Assembly (NCBI GenBank): GCA_948567375.1
Contig: OX419756.1
Span: forward strand, 60,216,333-60,280,332
From: Lunularia cruciata
Taxonomy: Eukaryota > Streptophyta > Marchantiopsida > Lunulariales > Lunulariaceae
DNA: 64,000 bases
Direction: 5' to 3'
Under the pieces are notes generated by a model. It saw nothing but the letters and a program-made list of their open reading frames with translations. It ran no database searches and was not told the DNA's origin. Shown here one piece after another: positions 47,627 through 59,487 of the stretch; the first letter of the stretch is position 1; every line of letters begins with the position of its first letter. Both the position numbers and the translations under genes were made by a program.

Positions 47627-47945
47627 AGTGAATATGTGCTTGAGTGAGAGAACAAAGCCTAAGGTGGAGGACACATGCAAAACCTAGTATTGTATTAGGT
47701 GGATTTAAAATCGACTATTTTGATGTATAATAGTTGTTTTCAAGCCAACGAGGACACATGCAAAACCTAGGATTGCATTATGTGGATTTAAGTGATTATT
47801 TTGATGTATAATAGCTGTTTTCAAGCCAACGACATGATATTTATTACACAGGAATCGCCGAAAAAGTGAAAACGTGCTTGAGAGGCAGAACAAAACCTAT
47901 AGCGGAGAACACATGCAAACCCTAGTATTGCATAAGGTGGATTAA
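47627..47945. repeat. ~82-bp tandem repeats
   Basis: Two adjacent units, 47668-47750 and 47751-47831, both run from AGGACACATGCAAAACCTAG to TTTTCAAGCCAACG. A third partial unit lies at 47908-47945 after a second copy of the preceding segment (GTGCTTGAG-GAGAACAAA, at 47636 and 47871). This suggests duplication of a larger block followed by change. Confidence 0.85.
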
Positions 47946-48291
47946 AGCTGAACGTTACATGACTAGATATGAACATAAGGTTTGTGAGTGTTGAGGGCAG
48001 AAGTCTTTTTGTACGTAGGATGAGAACTTCTGTCATGGCACTTCATAACAAAAATAAATAAATAAATAATCGTCTTGAGTTGTGCGGAAGTATTACATTT
48101 AAACATGTACCAAAACCTAGATTTTTAAAATTTTATTCAATTTCGAATCTTCCTGAAAGAAATATGTGTATAAATATAAGCATCTTGGGCCATATATCTT
48201 TAATAGTAATTCTTAACATCAATGTAAATAAAACTAACCACGGCAAGTGTCAAGGTATTCCGTACATGCTTCAACATCGTTGCTTAAGTCA

Positions 48292-48715
48292 GGCAAGCTG
48301 AGTACACAACACCAATTCACCATAAAATATAGGATCTAGTGAATGATGTATAATTTAATTAAAACTGAAAAATAAATATATAAAATGATCATAACAATAA
48401 AGAATGGTAATTTTTATATATCTAAGCTGCCGGGCAAGTTGAGTACAAACATCAATTCACCAAAAAGTATAGGATCTAGTGAAGGATATACATACTCTAA
48501 TTTAAGTTTTATAATAAACATATAAAATGATTGTAAACAATAAATAATAGTAAGTTTTACATATCTAAGCTAGTCTAGTCTACCATATGTCTTCTCTCTA
48601 TTTGGCTTCTCCACTTTTTCTAGTATCTAATGAATGATATATAAATTATTTATAAATGTGTGAAATAATCACAAATAATGAAGACTTGTAAGTTTTATAG
48701 GTCTAAGCTTATCAT
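48292..48715. repeat. ~140-bp diverged tandem repeats
   Basis: Units starting near 48292 and 48433 share CAAG(C/T)TGAGTACA, CAATTCACCA, TATAGGATCTAGTGAA and ATATAAAATGAT, then TATCTAAGCT. A third, weaker unit (48620-48715) keeps TAATGAATGATATA, AAATAATCA and GTAAGTTTTATAGGTCTAAGC. All are AT-rich and non-coding. Confidence 0.75.
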
Positions 48716-49456
48716 CTAGTCTATCATGAGTATCTCTTTACTTGGCTTCTCCTCCTTTGCAAATTATTTACTTCATGATCTTCTCCTTTGCTTTAAAGTA
48801 GTTTCACTACATTTCCTACCTCTACCAAAAGTGCAAGAGGCACCAAAACCATGTGTAACTTCTCCATTCCAATAATAGGCTATCCTTCATCTCACAAATG
48901 ACTTCTTTTTGTAGCCTCCTCCAATGAATCAAGTAAGAATTTTCATAAGTTTACGTGTATGTTGTATGAATTAGTGGAAATCTATTTCAAAACTATAGAA
49001 GATCAATATGATCAAGAACGCAAGAAGTCCTATCTAGAAGTGCATGATCTTGTAAATATCCTCCTATGTGAATGTACGGAAGTTGTAAAGTAAATAGTCT
49101 TTCAAGTTACACTTAAAGCGAACCTCAACAATGACCAATATGAAGCATTTTCAAAATATTGGACAACTTGCAAACAACATCATTAAATTTACATGCTAGT
49201 TATCTGCACGGTCACTAGCAAAGTAGACTTATTACCCACAAGCTAAGTCAATATGCAAGTAAGAGTTTTAACATTTGCATTTTTTTTACTTTGAATCCAA
49301 GATGATAATTTATACTCTTAATACACTAGAGAAACTCCATCAGCATAATATAAACCTGTTATATACCTGGCTTGGTGTACTTCTACTTACAAGCTAGATC
49401 CTTTGCTTTGCCACCTTCTTCTCCAGTGCCTTCTTCAAGATGTGCTTATCCTATGA
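48716..49456. other. AT-rich intergenic DNA
   Basis: Nothing recognised. Confidence 0.4.
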
Positions 49457-49580
<124 letters not shown>

Positions 49581-52500
49581 AAATTCAATAAGCAATAAAA
49601 TGTGGAGGTGTTATATTAAAGCTTAAAGATCTTTGCACAAGATAGATACTCTATGAACTCTTATTAAAAGATAAAGCTTTCAAGTCAAAACTAAGCTACA
49701 ACCCAAAATGTTACTTCCAAGTGCTTGAAAATATCAAATTAGATAGAATAAAGATCTCAAGAATTATAACACTCTACAATAATCCTATTAATACTTGGTC
49801 CTACTTGATCCATACATCAAACTATACTCAACTTCCTTTTGTCACTAATGCTTTAGAAGTGCTGTCTTTACCAAGTCAACTTCATGTCTTATTCCTTGTA
49901 GCATAGAGTATATCTCCATCCTTTGATTTTGGTTTTTGCTTCTACTCTTTGTAAAGCTTCTTCTTGCATATATGAACAATAATCTCTTCAATATCCTACA
50001 ATTTTGTTTGTCCAAAATGCAAGGTGACAATAGTTACCACAACAATCACTATAATGATTAATGTTTATCTTAAATGTTGTGGTCTCTGGAATTAGCATCT
50101 TCTTCACCATAATATCTATAATTAAATATTTCCCAAAATTTGTTGTTGAAATAAGTGATTTAGAAAAAAGGGGCAACCACATTGAATTTTTCCATCAATA
50201 TTATTCTCATGTGCAAACATACTTGCTTTGATCTTACTAAAAATAACATATACCAAATTCAAAACAACATAAGAGATGGATAATTGCTCAAGTGTATTTG
50301 AACCACCTACAATCTTGCAACAATGCTATCAATACCACTCATGATATAAAACTCCATTGGTAAAATTAAGGATTAATCTACCACTTTCTTGATAGACAAT
50401 CTCTGTTATTGACAATAAAGATGAAACTGAAGGAGTTTGAGTATTATTTTTTCCTTCTTGTCATATCAATAAAATTGTGCAAAGATATAGCACTAAGTGA
50501 AAAATCTGACAAGGAACTCATTATTAGGGACATCTAACCTTTAGTATGATTATTTGCTGAAAATTGATATTTGATATTTAGGAATAATAGCCATCCATAA
50601 TGGCTACTTTTTGCAACTCATATTAGAACTTCTTGTTGCAAAAGAAGACAATATTTGTCTCCCTAATATAGAGAAGACAGGTGCTACATACCTTTATATC
50701 AATCCAAACCTACTCAAGCAAAAAGAGCATCAAACTACATCTATAATGATTGAGGCGCGAGTTATGATGATAAAGAGATCATGTTTTTTTGGTTTGCACC
50801 CCCTCTTGCTATTCTTGCTGTTCTAATGCATAAAACACACCAAGCTCTCTTCATAACCATAGGCACATCCTCTTTATATCCTCCTTAGTAGGCTAGTTAA
50901 CCTTAGACATTATATTTTTAGGCATAAATATGGCTTGGTAAACAAAACTAGTAATGAGGACCATTAGTTGCTAGTGAAGATTTTTCAAGCTTTCTTTAGA
51001 CCACAAGGCTCATCCTATATATCCTCCTAATTAAACTTCTAATACTTAGACTTTAAGTTCTTTAGGCTTGGTAAACCATTACTTGGTAATATTGCCATCA
51101 TATGAGTGTCATTAATTGCTATTGCAAGTGTCATTAACTTTCTTTAGAACCATTAACTGTGTTTAGAACCATAGGTTCCTTTCTTTAGAACCATAGGCTA
51201 CAAATGGTCCTTAATAGACTTCTTAGTCTCAGACTTTGAGTAGTTTGGACACAACCATTGTTGTACTATGCTTTTTTCTTTTTAGGAATACATAAGTGCT
51301 TTGTTGTGGAGTTTATGGACAAGAAGTTGTATTTAGATCTACCACTGGTGGTTTGCACCTACTTGTATTCTCAATTGCCTTGAAACTTCTACCCCAATTC
51401 CAAATCTTCTTTTGGCAAGTAAGATAAAGGGAACCTAACCAGCTATTACAATGTGCATTCCTAGTTTGTTGGTCATCACTTCAAACAGTAAGGAGAAATA
51501 CAAAACACATCTAAAGAAAGGAAACCTAAGCACAATACCTGCACGCCAATTCAAACTCATGTACAATCAAGCATACAAAGCAAAGAGAAAATCCAAACAC
51601 AACCAACTTAACCATAACTTTCTATATTTTTGGTACACAAGTGCCTAATAACATCCTTACTCCATCCAGAAGCTTCTTTCCACATATAGTTTGGATAGGA
51701 TAGTTTTTTGCTTTTTTTATGGTGTGTGGTGGAAAAAAGTTCTTGAGTTTTGGCCTGAAAATTTTTTTTTACTACCATACCAAGTCAAACTTTTTGAGAC
51801 TCAATGGAGGGAATTTGAGATAAGCTTCTACAAATATATGATATATCTCAATCTGACCACGACAACTACATTGAGAGTGTTGGCCTAATCTGAGAGACTC
51901 AAAACCATAATTCTAAACCCTAAACAAGGTGCCACTCTTAGTCCTTGCAAAATTTTGGCTAGAGTCTTGGCTTAGAGATTTGATTAAATATTAAGAATTA
52001 TCTAGCAAGCATTACTCCTTCAACCCTGATCTGATATAGGAAAAGTTTCAATAAAGTATAAATGGAAAAAAAATCCTTGGGTGCTTATGACAAAAAATTA
52101 TTGGAGTTTAATACATTAGATCTTGCTGCCTATAAACTAACACAACCAAAAGTTACAAACAAGTTTTTTATACCCTTCTCTAAATCTTTATGAAGTTTGG
52201 TATTTGAATTCTAAACCATATAGATCAATTTTGAAGTTGGGCTCTACCCATCAAGGTATACTTGATCAGAGACCTTGAATTCTCTTTGGTAGTATTTCAT
52301 ACCAAAATTCACACAAAGGTACAAGACTAAACAACCAATAAAGCTAATAGATTTCAAAGCTTAACTTGAACCAAAAACTTGATTTTTTATCAAAACTCCC
52401 AATCTAAAAAAGGATATAAGTGGCTTTTTCTCTCATTCTAAAAGAAGATATAACTATTTTAAGTCCCATACTTGTCTATAAGTAAGTACATGAACTAAAA

Positions 52501-53284
52501 GAGGATTTGTGCTATCTATAATCAATGCTAATGAACTTGAGACTAAAATGAGCTACCATTATGACCAAAAAGTGATAAAATTGCATAAATAAGAGCTTCA
52601 TATGAAAAGTGTTTAGGAGAGATAGATCAAGAATATGTAATTTCTCTCTAATCAAGCTTGCTACTCAAACACTCTAGCTTCTAAGTTCTACTATCACTCA
52701 AAAATAAAACACCTCTTTGCTGAGCCTTCACCTCCTATATACATCTTCTTAGGGAGGACAAGATCATAATTCCCACAACCAATCATTTGAATGTACATAG
52801 AGTGCTCACATGGCAATTCATCAACTGTTGAGTATCACATAATATACTATAATACTACATTGATTAAGAATGATAGAATGGTATATATGTTACTCACTAG
52901 GAAAACCACAACAAGATACCATAACTTTGTAAGCATATAAGTGCATATAAGTGCCACTAATTACTCATATATCTATCAAAAGCTTAGGGTGAGATCTAGA
53001 AATATAAATGTTATGTTGGTCAAATCTCCAATCAAAACTTAAATATTGGTGCACCATGCAAAGGTTATTGAGCAAGAGGTCTGCACTAATTTATGACCTC
53101 CACCTATATGGACCAAAAACTTTGTCAAGATGAGGCCTATGTGATAAGGTTCTCAATACCTTGGCTGGGCTTGACTTTTTGTTCTGCCTTCTAGCTTAAG
53201 AAAGCTTAGAACACTATTTTCATGGTTGTTAGATTGGCACCAACTTTGGTCCCAACCTATATACCAAGAACATTTGTAGCTGGC
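49581..53284. other. AT-rich intergenic DNA
   Basis: No coding frame with recognisable motifs on either strand. Probably very old transposon remains, but nothing specific can be supported. Confidence 0.45.
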
Positions 53285-53289
53285 CATTG

Positions 53290-53688
53290 TGTAACAATAT
53301 GGAGTTTAGCAACGTAGTTAGTAAGTCTAACAAAGTAGAGAATAGCCAAATTAGCCTAGAATTTTCTAGAAGCATCTAGGAAGCTTCTTGGGATGCTTCC
53401 CGACAAGGTTAACTTGCACCCCAAGCAAGTAGCTTCTAGAAGCTTCCAACTAGCTTAGCTTGCATGCCAAGTAGACGCCTTCTAGAAGGAAGCTTCTTGA
53501 GAAGCTTCCTGGTTAACTTGGCTTGCACTCTAAGAAAGCAACTCAAGGAAGCTTCTCAAGAACCTTGTATGCTATTTATAAATACCAAAGCCAAAGCTCA
53601 TGCTAGGCATTTGGAGTTTCTCCACATTCAAGTGTCCCAATGTGAGTTTTCATTGTCTTATTTCTCTCCTTGGACTTGGTTTTTTACA
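53290..53688 (+). repeat. 5' LTR of the chromovirus
   Basis: Starts TGTAACAATATGG and ends TTTTTTACA, with the primer-binding site two bases further. A TATA box (TATTTATAAATA) lies at 53573-53584, so transcription should begin around 53610. The U3 part upstream of it is full of TTCTAGAA and GAAGCTTC palindromes (see the regulatory entry). Confidence 0.92.
53362..53564 (+). promoter_or_regulatory. Cluster of heat-shock-element motifs in the LTR promoter
   Basis: The heat-shock element is alternating nGAAn and nTTCn pentamers. Here are TTTTCTAGAAGC (53362), GGAAGCTTCTT (53379), AGCTTCTAGAAGCTTCC (53431-53447, three perfect units), CCTTCTAGAAGG followed by AAGCTTCTTGAGAAGCTTCC (53478-53509), and GGAAGCTTCTCAAGAACC (53547-53564). 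The last is just upstream of the TATA box at 53573. The same motifs recur in the 3' LTR (59285-59490) and in the related LTR at 34690-34740. Confidence 0.6.
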
Positions 53689-53689
53689 T

Positions 53690-53701
53690 TGGTATCAGAG
53701 C
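53690..53701 (+). promoter_or_regulatory. Primer-binding site for initiator Met tRNA
   Basis: TGGTATCAGAGC, two bases after the 5' LTR, is the exact complement of the 3' end of plant initiator Met tRNA and the usual PBS of plant chromoviruses and copia elements. Confidence 0.95.
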
Positions 53702-53949
53702 AAGAATGGGATGGATGGAATTTATAGACCACCAAATCCACTTCCACCAAGCCATTGGGGCTTTGTGTCCAAGTACTACCCAAGCATTGTTTCACACAAT
53801 TCCTCATCTCACATTTTGGACAAGATTTTTTGCATAATATCACCATATCTGAGGAACCCTTGGTGCTTTTGGTTGTAACATATGGAGAATGGTGGACGTG
53901 CTGCTTCTATGTGTTAATAAATTAGATTGATTAGGAGTGGTCTGATAGA

Positions 53950-54860
53950 GTAGCAACCATGGTAACAATGCCCAATATTATCCTTGCTATGCAACAACAA
54001 ATCAAGCACCTTATTTGATTGTTGGATGAATAAGATCTTTGGCGACAAGAGCACGTAGAAAGAGTACCCGTTCAAGAAGGAGAAGATCAAATTTGATTCC
54101 TTAAACCCAAGTTATTTGAAGGCAAGAATCTCCCGGGTGTAGTAGAGACTTTTGTGTTTGATTGTGGATGTTATTTTGAAGTTACCAATTTGCAAGACGA
54201 GCAAAAACAAATTCTCTTGGCTTCTAGCTAATTGGATGGAGTAGCAAAGCTATGGTAGAGATTCCAAGTGGAGTGAGCTAAATGACAAATTGTTACACCA
54301 ATCTTGACGTTGGCAAAATTCAACAGTGCAATAATTGGTCGGTTCTAAGCTATAAATGCCACACAAGTTGCATGGGATGGGGTTGGTAGAGTTGAAATAG
54401 ATTGGCTCTATAAGAAGTTACATCATGCAGTTCCAGAGCACCATCATGAAAATTCTAGATATACTAGAAGGTGAAGCTTTGGATTGATTTGTGAGGGGCT
54501 TGAAGTCAAGAACAAAATTAGAAGTAACTATGCGGGAGCCACAACATTTGGAGGAAGCCATGCGGTTGGCCAAACGTTTGGATTCCTTGGTTGTAACAAC
54601 TTGGTCTTGACCTTGAGCTCCATAGAACCTACCGATACACTACACAATGGTGGAAGAGCCGGCACCAATGGAGATTGATACCATTCAACGGAGACCACTT
54701 GGCATTGTAGATAGAGAGAAATTATGACAAAATGGTGGTTTTTTATTGTCGCCAATTGGGACATCGCATCGTTGAATGTCCACTCAAGAATGGGCAACCT
54801 CAACAAGTTGCCCAGATGGAGTTTGTGCAACTGAATGATTAGGGAAACAAGGAATCCTTG
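53950..54860 (+). pseudogene. gag of the chromovirus
   Basis: A degraded Gag frame with about ten stops. Recognisable parts are KPKLFEGKNLPGVVETFVFD, LQDEQKQILLASS, and LKTLxxL-like parts replaced by noise, then a zinc knuckle at about 54733-54780 reading VFYCRQLGHRIVECP. The knuckle keeps Cys-His-Cys but has lost its first Cys. Several stops are TAG or TGA at positions where Trp or Gln would be expected. Confidence 0.65.
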
Positions 54861-54915
54861 TAGGAGATTTTGAGCCACCTATTGGGAGCTTGATTAGTTC
54901 CTATGGGATTGAGGC

Positions 54916-55332
54916 TTGACTTATGCAAGTTTGCTTCACTTGCAAGGTACAATACTAATTGGAGTTGTAAGATTTTGGTTGAATTCTAGAAGTTCAAAGA
55001 ATTGCATGTCTATGCAAGTAGTAAAGGAATGGGGTATTCCTATCAAGCCAGTAATTGGAAGTAGATTGATGATGGTAGATGGTAGAAAGGGTTCTACATT
55101 TCGTACCTCACATCTTGTTACCTTCAGGATTGGAAAAGAGTATTTGGAGTGTATGAGGTTTGTAGTGGCACCTCTACACTACAATTTCATTCTAGGACTA
55201 CCTTGGCTTGAACGTCATAAGGGTCAATTTGATTGGACCCAACAACAAATTCAAGTACATCACCAAGGTAGGAATTTCCAATTAGGTTGTTTGGCACCTC
55301 TTAGTAAGACACCTAAAAATAGTCAGTCCTAG
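54916..55332 (+). pseudogene. Aspartic protease of the chromovirus
   Basis: A 138-codon uninterrupted stretch contains LLHLQGTILIGVVRFWLNSR and SSKNCMSMQVVKEWGI, the plant retroviral-protease pattern with its catalytic Asp-Ser-Gly changed to Asn-Ser-Arg. It continues FVVAPLHYNFILGLPWLERH, the usual flap-to-end signature (ILG-PWL). The altered active site makes it inactive although the frame is open. Confidence 0.75.
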
Positions 55333-55512
55333 GATGGGAAGTTTGTTGAGAAGGTAGCCATAGAGCAAGCCTTGAAGGGGGATGAGTCCCAAGATGGAAA
55401 ATTTACCAAGAAAGCAACCATGGAGTAAGCTTTGAAGAAAGATGAGTCCCTAGATGGGAAGTTTGTTAGTGAAGCAACCATAGAGCAAGCTTTGGAGTAA
55501 GATAAGTCTATT
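55333..55512 (+). repeat. Three 60-bp (20-residue) repeats between protease and RT
   Basis: Units begin at 55333, 55393 and 55453, each starting GATGG(G/A)AA(G/A)(G/A)TTT. In the protease-RT frame each encodes DGKF-x3-AT/VAIEQALK-x-DES, with two TAA/TAG stops. A single related stretch (PRWEVC region) remains in the 34-38 kb copy. The repeats form an acidic linker of unknown role. Confidence 0.8.
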
Positions 55513-55559
55513 TTTGTGGTGCGGATCAAGCCGATTGCACAAGGACAATCTAAGGAGAG

Positions 55560-56960
55560 CTTAGAGCCTCATCAAGCAATGGTTGATTAGATAGTTCAGG
55601 AGTTTACAGACTTGTTTTTGGATAATCTGCTGAAGGGATTACCCTCTAATCGTGGTATGCCCTTCAAGATTGAGTTATTGCCAGGGAGTACTCCAATGAG
55701 TAGACCAATCTTTGGCTCTCACCAAAGGAGTTGGAGGTGTTGCAAACAACACTTACAAAGTTGTTGGAGAAGGACTTCATACGACATAGTACCTCTCCCT
55801 AGAGAGCACCGGTACTATTTGTTCCAAAGAAGGATGGAGGACTTCATTTCTATATTGATTACCGTAGGCTCAATAAGAAAATAGTGAAGAATGCATATCT
55901 CTTACCTCAGATTGATAACTTGCTTGATCAATTGAGTGGAACACAATACTTTTCCAAGTTGGATCTTTGTGTTGGCTAGTGGCAAATCCCCATTGATAGG
56001 GAGGATGTGCAAAAGATTGCCTTTTGTACAAGGGATGGGCACCTTGAGTGGAGAGTCTACCTTTTGGGCTCACTAATGCTCCATTAGTCTTCATGGAGTA
56101 GATGCATCGGGTGTTGGATGGACTATTGGATCGGTACATGGTGGTGTTCTTGGATGATATCTCAATCTATAGCAAGATAGAGACATAACACATGAATTAT
56201 GTGCGATAAGTCCTAAGACGACTACAACAATGAAAATTTTATTGCAAGAAGTCAAAGTGTCTCTTTTGGCAGAAGGAAGTCACCTTCTTGGGTCACAAGA
56301 TCTCATTGGAAGGGATCAAGATGGAAGAGGAGAAAATCAAGGCCATTATTGATTGACTTACTCTAAAGGATGCTAAGAAGTACATGCATTTAATGGATTG
56401 GCCAATTTTTACCGACTATTCACCCATTATTATGTTGATATGGCTGTACCATTGACTGACATCTTGGGAAGAACTTGAGCTTCCAGTGGACCACCAAGCA
56501 TGAAGAAGCATTCTAAAAGCTGAAACATATGGTGTCTTCAAGACCCATCTTTCAACCATATGATCCTCAACTACCTTGTGTGGTTGATTTTGATGGTTCT
56601 AACTTTGCAATTGGAATAGTGTTGCAACAAGAATTCCTAGATGGACTAAATCCTATTGCCTTTGTGTCTCACTAACTAAATACACTTGATAGAAATTACT
56701 CTGCTTGAGATTGGGAACAGCTTGCAATGGTATATGACACCAAGGTATGGAAGCATTATCTCTTGGGGAAACAAGTGATCATGCAAATTGATTACAAACC
56801 ATTGTTGCAGACCTTACACTTGGAATACATGAAGAGTTGACATTAGTGATGGAAGGAGCAACTCCGATTGTTTGACATCAAACTTGAGTACAAACCAAGT
56901 CGGTTCCATGTCATCCTTGATGCTTTGTCACAACAACCTGATTTGAAGTCACATCATGAT
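55560..56960 (+). pseudogene. Reverse transcriptase and RNase H of the chromovirus
   Basis: RT begins FTDLFLDNLLKGLPSNRGMP and continues through [42 protein letters not shown] (motif A Asp present) and VFLDDISIYSK (motif C with both catalytic Asp, about 56148-56175). The frame changes at least three times and has several stops. RNase H follows (CVVDFDGSNFAIGIVLQQ, about 56578-56632) with YSA-DWEQLAMVYDTKVWKHYL and ends SRFHVILDALSQ. Domain order and motifs are those of Ty3/gypsy Pol. Confidence 0.85.
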
Positions 56961-56969
56961 TGCAATTAC

Positions 56970-58190
56970 AACGGTGGCAATTGACTCCAAGGTCCAAAAT
57001 GAGTTTCGATCAGCTCTACAACAAGATCCCTTCTTCCAAATAGTACATGGTTGTCTTACAACATATGATAAGGAATACAACACCTTCTCCTTCAAAGAAG
57101 GCCTTCTATTCCATGAGGACCGGATCTATGTTCTAGCCAAAGGTGATCTTCGACTTGTGCGCCTTCAAGAAGCCCATGATTTACCAATAGCTGGTCACGT
57201 GGGTGTGGATAAGACTTGGGTACGCTCCAACGCCAATGGTGGTGGCCCAACATGACACAAGAGTTTTTCCAATCATGTGAGAGCTGCAAATGTAACAAGG
57301 TCAGCAACCAAAAGCCAAGTGGACTCCTTCAACCACTCCTCATTCCCTCCGCTCAATAAGAACATGTGAGCTTAGATCTCATCACATCCTTGCCCAAGAC
57401 AAAGCAAGGATACCATCAATTGTGGTGTTTGTGGATAAGCTTAGTAAGTAAATCCACTTGGCACCAACCTTTGATACTATGGATGCTCCAACCTTAGTAA
57501 AATTCTATTTCAACAATATCTTCAAGCATTATGGAATGCCATGTGTACTCATCTCCAACCATGATTGTAGATTCACCAAGAAGTTTTGGCAAGCACTCTT
57601 CTAGATACTCGGCACCAAGCTTGCTTTGTCCATGGCCTATCATCCTCAAGTTGATGGACAAACCAAACATGAAAATCATACCTTGGAGGATATATTGCAT
57701 GCCTTTGTCAATGTCCATCATACCAATTGGGATCAAAGTCTTGCAGCAATAATTCCAAATAAGCAAGCATCGGATTTTCTCCTTTTTGTCTCAATTTTGG
57801 CCAAGATCCACTTGTTCCAAATTCTCTTCTTGCTCCTCTTCCATCTCTGGTCCCTCATACTTCAACCTTCTTGACCACCATATCCCAATCTCTCCAATAA
57901 GCCAAATCTCAAAATCGTTCAGAATCCTTGTTGCTCAAAATTGTCAGAAACAATATGCGGACCACCATCGTCATGATCTCACCTTTGAAGTTGGTGATAT
58001 ATTCATGTTATCCTCTAGTAACCTACCCCTCTTACTCGATACCCAAGTTCGTAAAATTGCCCTAATTGGATATGACCCTTTGATGTCACCCAAATCATCT
58101 CTCTTGTTGCTTATCACCTTGCCTTACCATTTCATATGCGTATCTACCCTATCTTTCACATTTCCAAGTTGAAACCCTTTGTTCCTAACC
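56970..58190 (+). pseudogene. Integrase of the chromovirus
   Basis: The zinc-binding part is at about 57080-57300 (LQEAHDLPIAGHVGVDKTW, then CESCKCNKVSNQKPSG; HHCC ligands present across a frame change). The catalytic triad is recognisable as SLDLITSLP (57368), LISNHDCRFTKKF (57550) and GQTKHENHTLEDILHAFVN (57660), all three acidic residues present. The C-terminal domain holds QKQYADHHRHDLTFEVGD and FHISKLKPFVPNP. At least four frameshifts and several stops interrupt it. Confidence 0.8.
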
Positions 58191-58235
58191 CATATTATTT
58201 TTCCTCTTGTGTCCATCCTCCTCCTCTTCTCATCC

Positions 58236-58405
58236 CTATCCATGATCATGAGGAGTATAAAGTTGATTGTATCTTTGCACGTCGCCACATTCAACAAGGA
58301 CGTCGACAACATACGGAGTACAAGGTCCTTTGGAAAGGGTATTCCCTTCATGGTGCCACATGGGAACCTCTTTCTCACCTCCAGAATGCACAAATGGCCA
58401 CCTAG
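58236..58405 (+). pseudogene. Chromodomain at the Pol C-terminus
   Basis: Reads EEYKVDCIFARRHIQQGRRQ, then HTEYKVLWKGYSLHGATWEP and LSHLQNAQMAT before a stop. The EYKVLWKGY and TWEPL signatures identify a chromodomain, which in chromoviruses directs integration toward methylated-histone chromatin. This stretch itself is open and well preserved. Confidence 0.9.
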
Positions 58406-58447
58406 GAGTTTGAAGCTTTGATGGCGACAAGGATGTCACCAACTAGC

Positions 58448-58459
58448 GGTGGAGGAATA
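58448..58459 (+). promoter_or_regulatory. Polypurine tract of the chromovirus
   Basis: GGTGGAGGAATA lies directly before the 3' LTR start (TGTAAC at 58460), the expected place for plus-strand priming. Confidence 0.75.
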
Positions 58460-58501
58460 TGTAACAATATGGAATTTAGCGACGTAGTTAGTAAGGCTAA
58501 C

Positions 58502-59253
58502 TGTAATACCAAGAGCTAGCCATATGATCTAGATGTGAAATTCGGTTTGGTATCATCTAGAATGATGTTATACATGATGTTCAAAATAGATAAGATAGAA
58601 GTATCACCAAAAGAGTACTTCTACTAATAGGGCAGAAACCAAAATAGACTTGAGAACCTTAGAACCAATAGCTAGACATATGATTTAAAGGTGAGAATTG
58701 GTTTGGTAACATCTGGAAAGATGTTACACATGATGGATTAAATAGATCAGAAAGAGGTATCACCAAAAGGGGACTTCTACTAATAGAGTAGGAACCAAAA
58801 TATACCTGAAATCTTTGAAGGCAATTTTGGAGGCCTAAACGGATGAATTAGACCTCAAAAATGTGCACATTCCCCCCCACCTTCCCCCTCCCCCCCAAAT
58901 GGAGGAAAGGGTGGCCTTCCTTCCTCTTGCTTTGTCTCATCAAGAGCTTTCCAACGGTACCATACGTGATTATGAGATTCCTATAGGAAGATTCCTTAAA
59001 ATATTCCCTCCGGTCAAAGCTTGTTTGACCAACCAGATAGGACCTAGACCAAACATGTCACCCATCAAAGTAAGTAATCCAAGGGTGGAGCTTGCTGACA
59101 TGTCACCTATCTGTGTCCCTAATCCTATGGTGGAGCTTCCTTGGTGGAGATCCTCTTTGTCTGTATAATAAAGAGAAGGTGCTCCCTTGGAGCATCAAAT
59201 GTTTGAGTGTGCAATATGTGTTTTCTCTCTTCTCTTGCTCTCGGAGTATTACA
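58502..59253 (+). mobile_element. Solo LTR, family D, plus orientation
   Basis: 752 bp with inverted ends TGTAATAC...GTATTACA, flanked by CTAAC duplications (58497-58501 and 59254-59258). It has no internal coding. It contains C-rich tracts near 58870-58900 and a TATA-like TATAATAAAG at about 59165. The full-length parent element is not in the window, and its superfamily cannot be told from the LTR. Confidence 0.88.
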
Positions 59254-59487
59254 CTAACGAAGTAGAGAATAAGTCAAATTAGCTAGAATATTCTAGAAGC
59301 ATCTAGGAATCTTCTTGGGGAGCTTCCTCACTAGCTTAACTTGCACTCCAAGCAGATAGCTTCTAGAAGCTTCCAACTAGCTTCGCTTGCACGCCAAGTA
59401 GGCAACTTCTAGAAGAAAGCTTCTTGAGAAACTTCTTGGTTGACTTGGCTTGCACTCTAAGAAAGCAGCTCAAGGAAAATTCTCAAG

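Noticed and set aside
47627..48715. Possible CRISPR-like array
   Set aside because: Units are adjacent, long and diverged without unique spacers, in a plant genome; ordinary tandem repeats.
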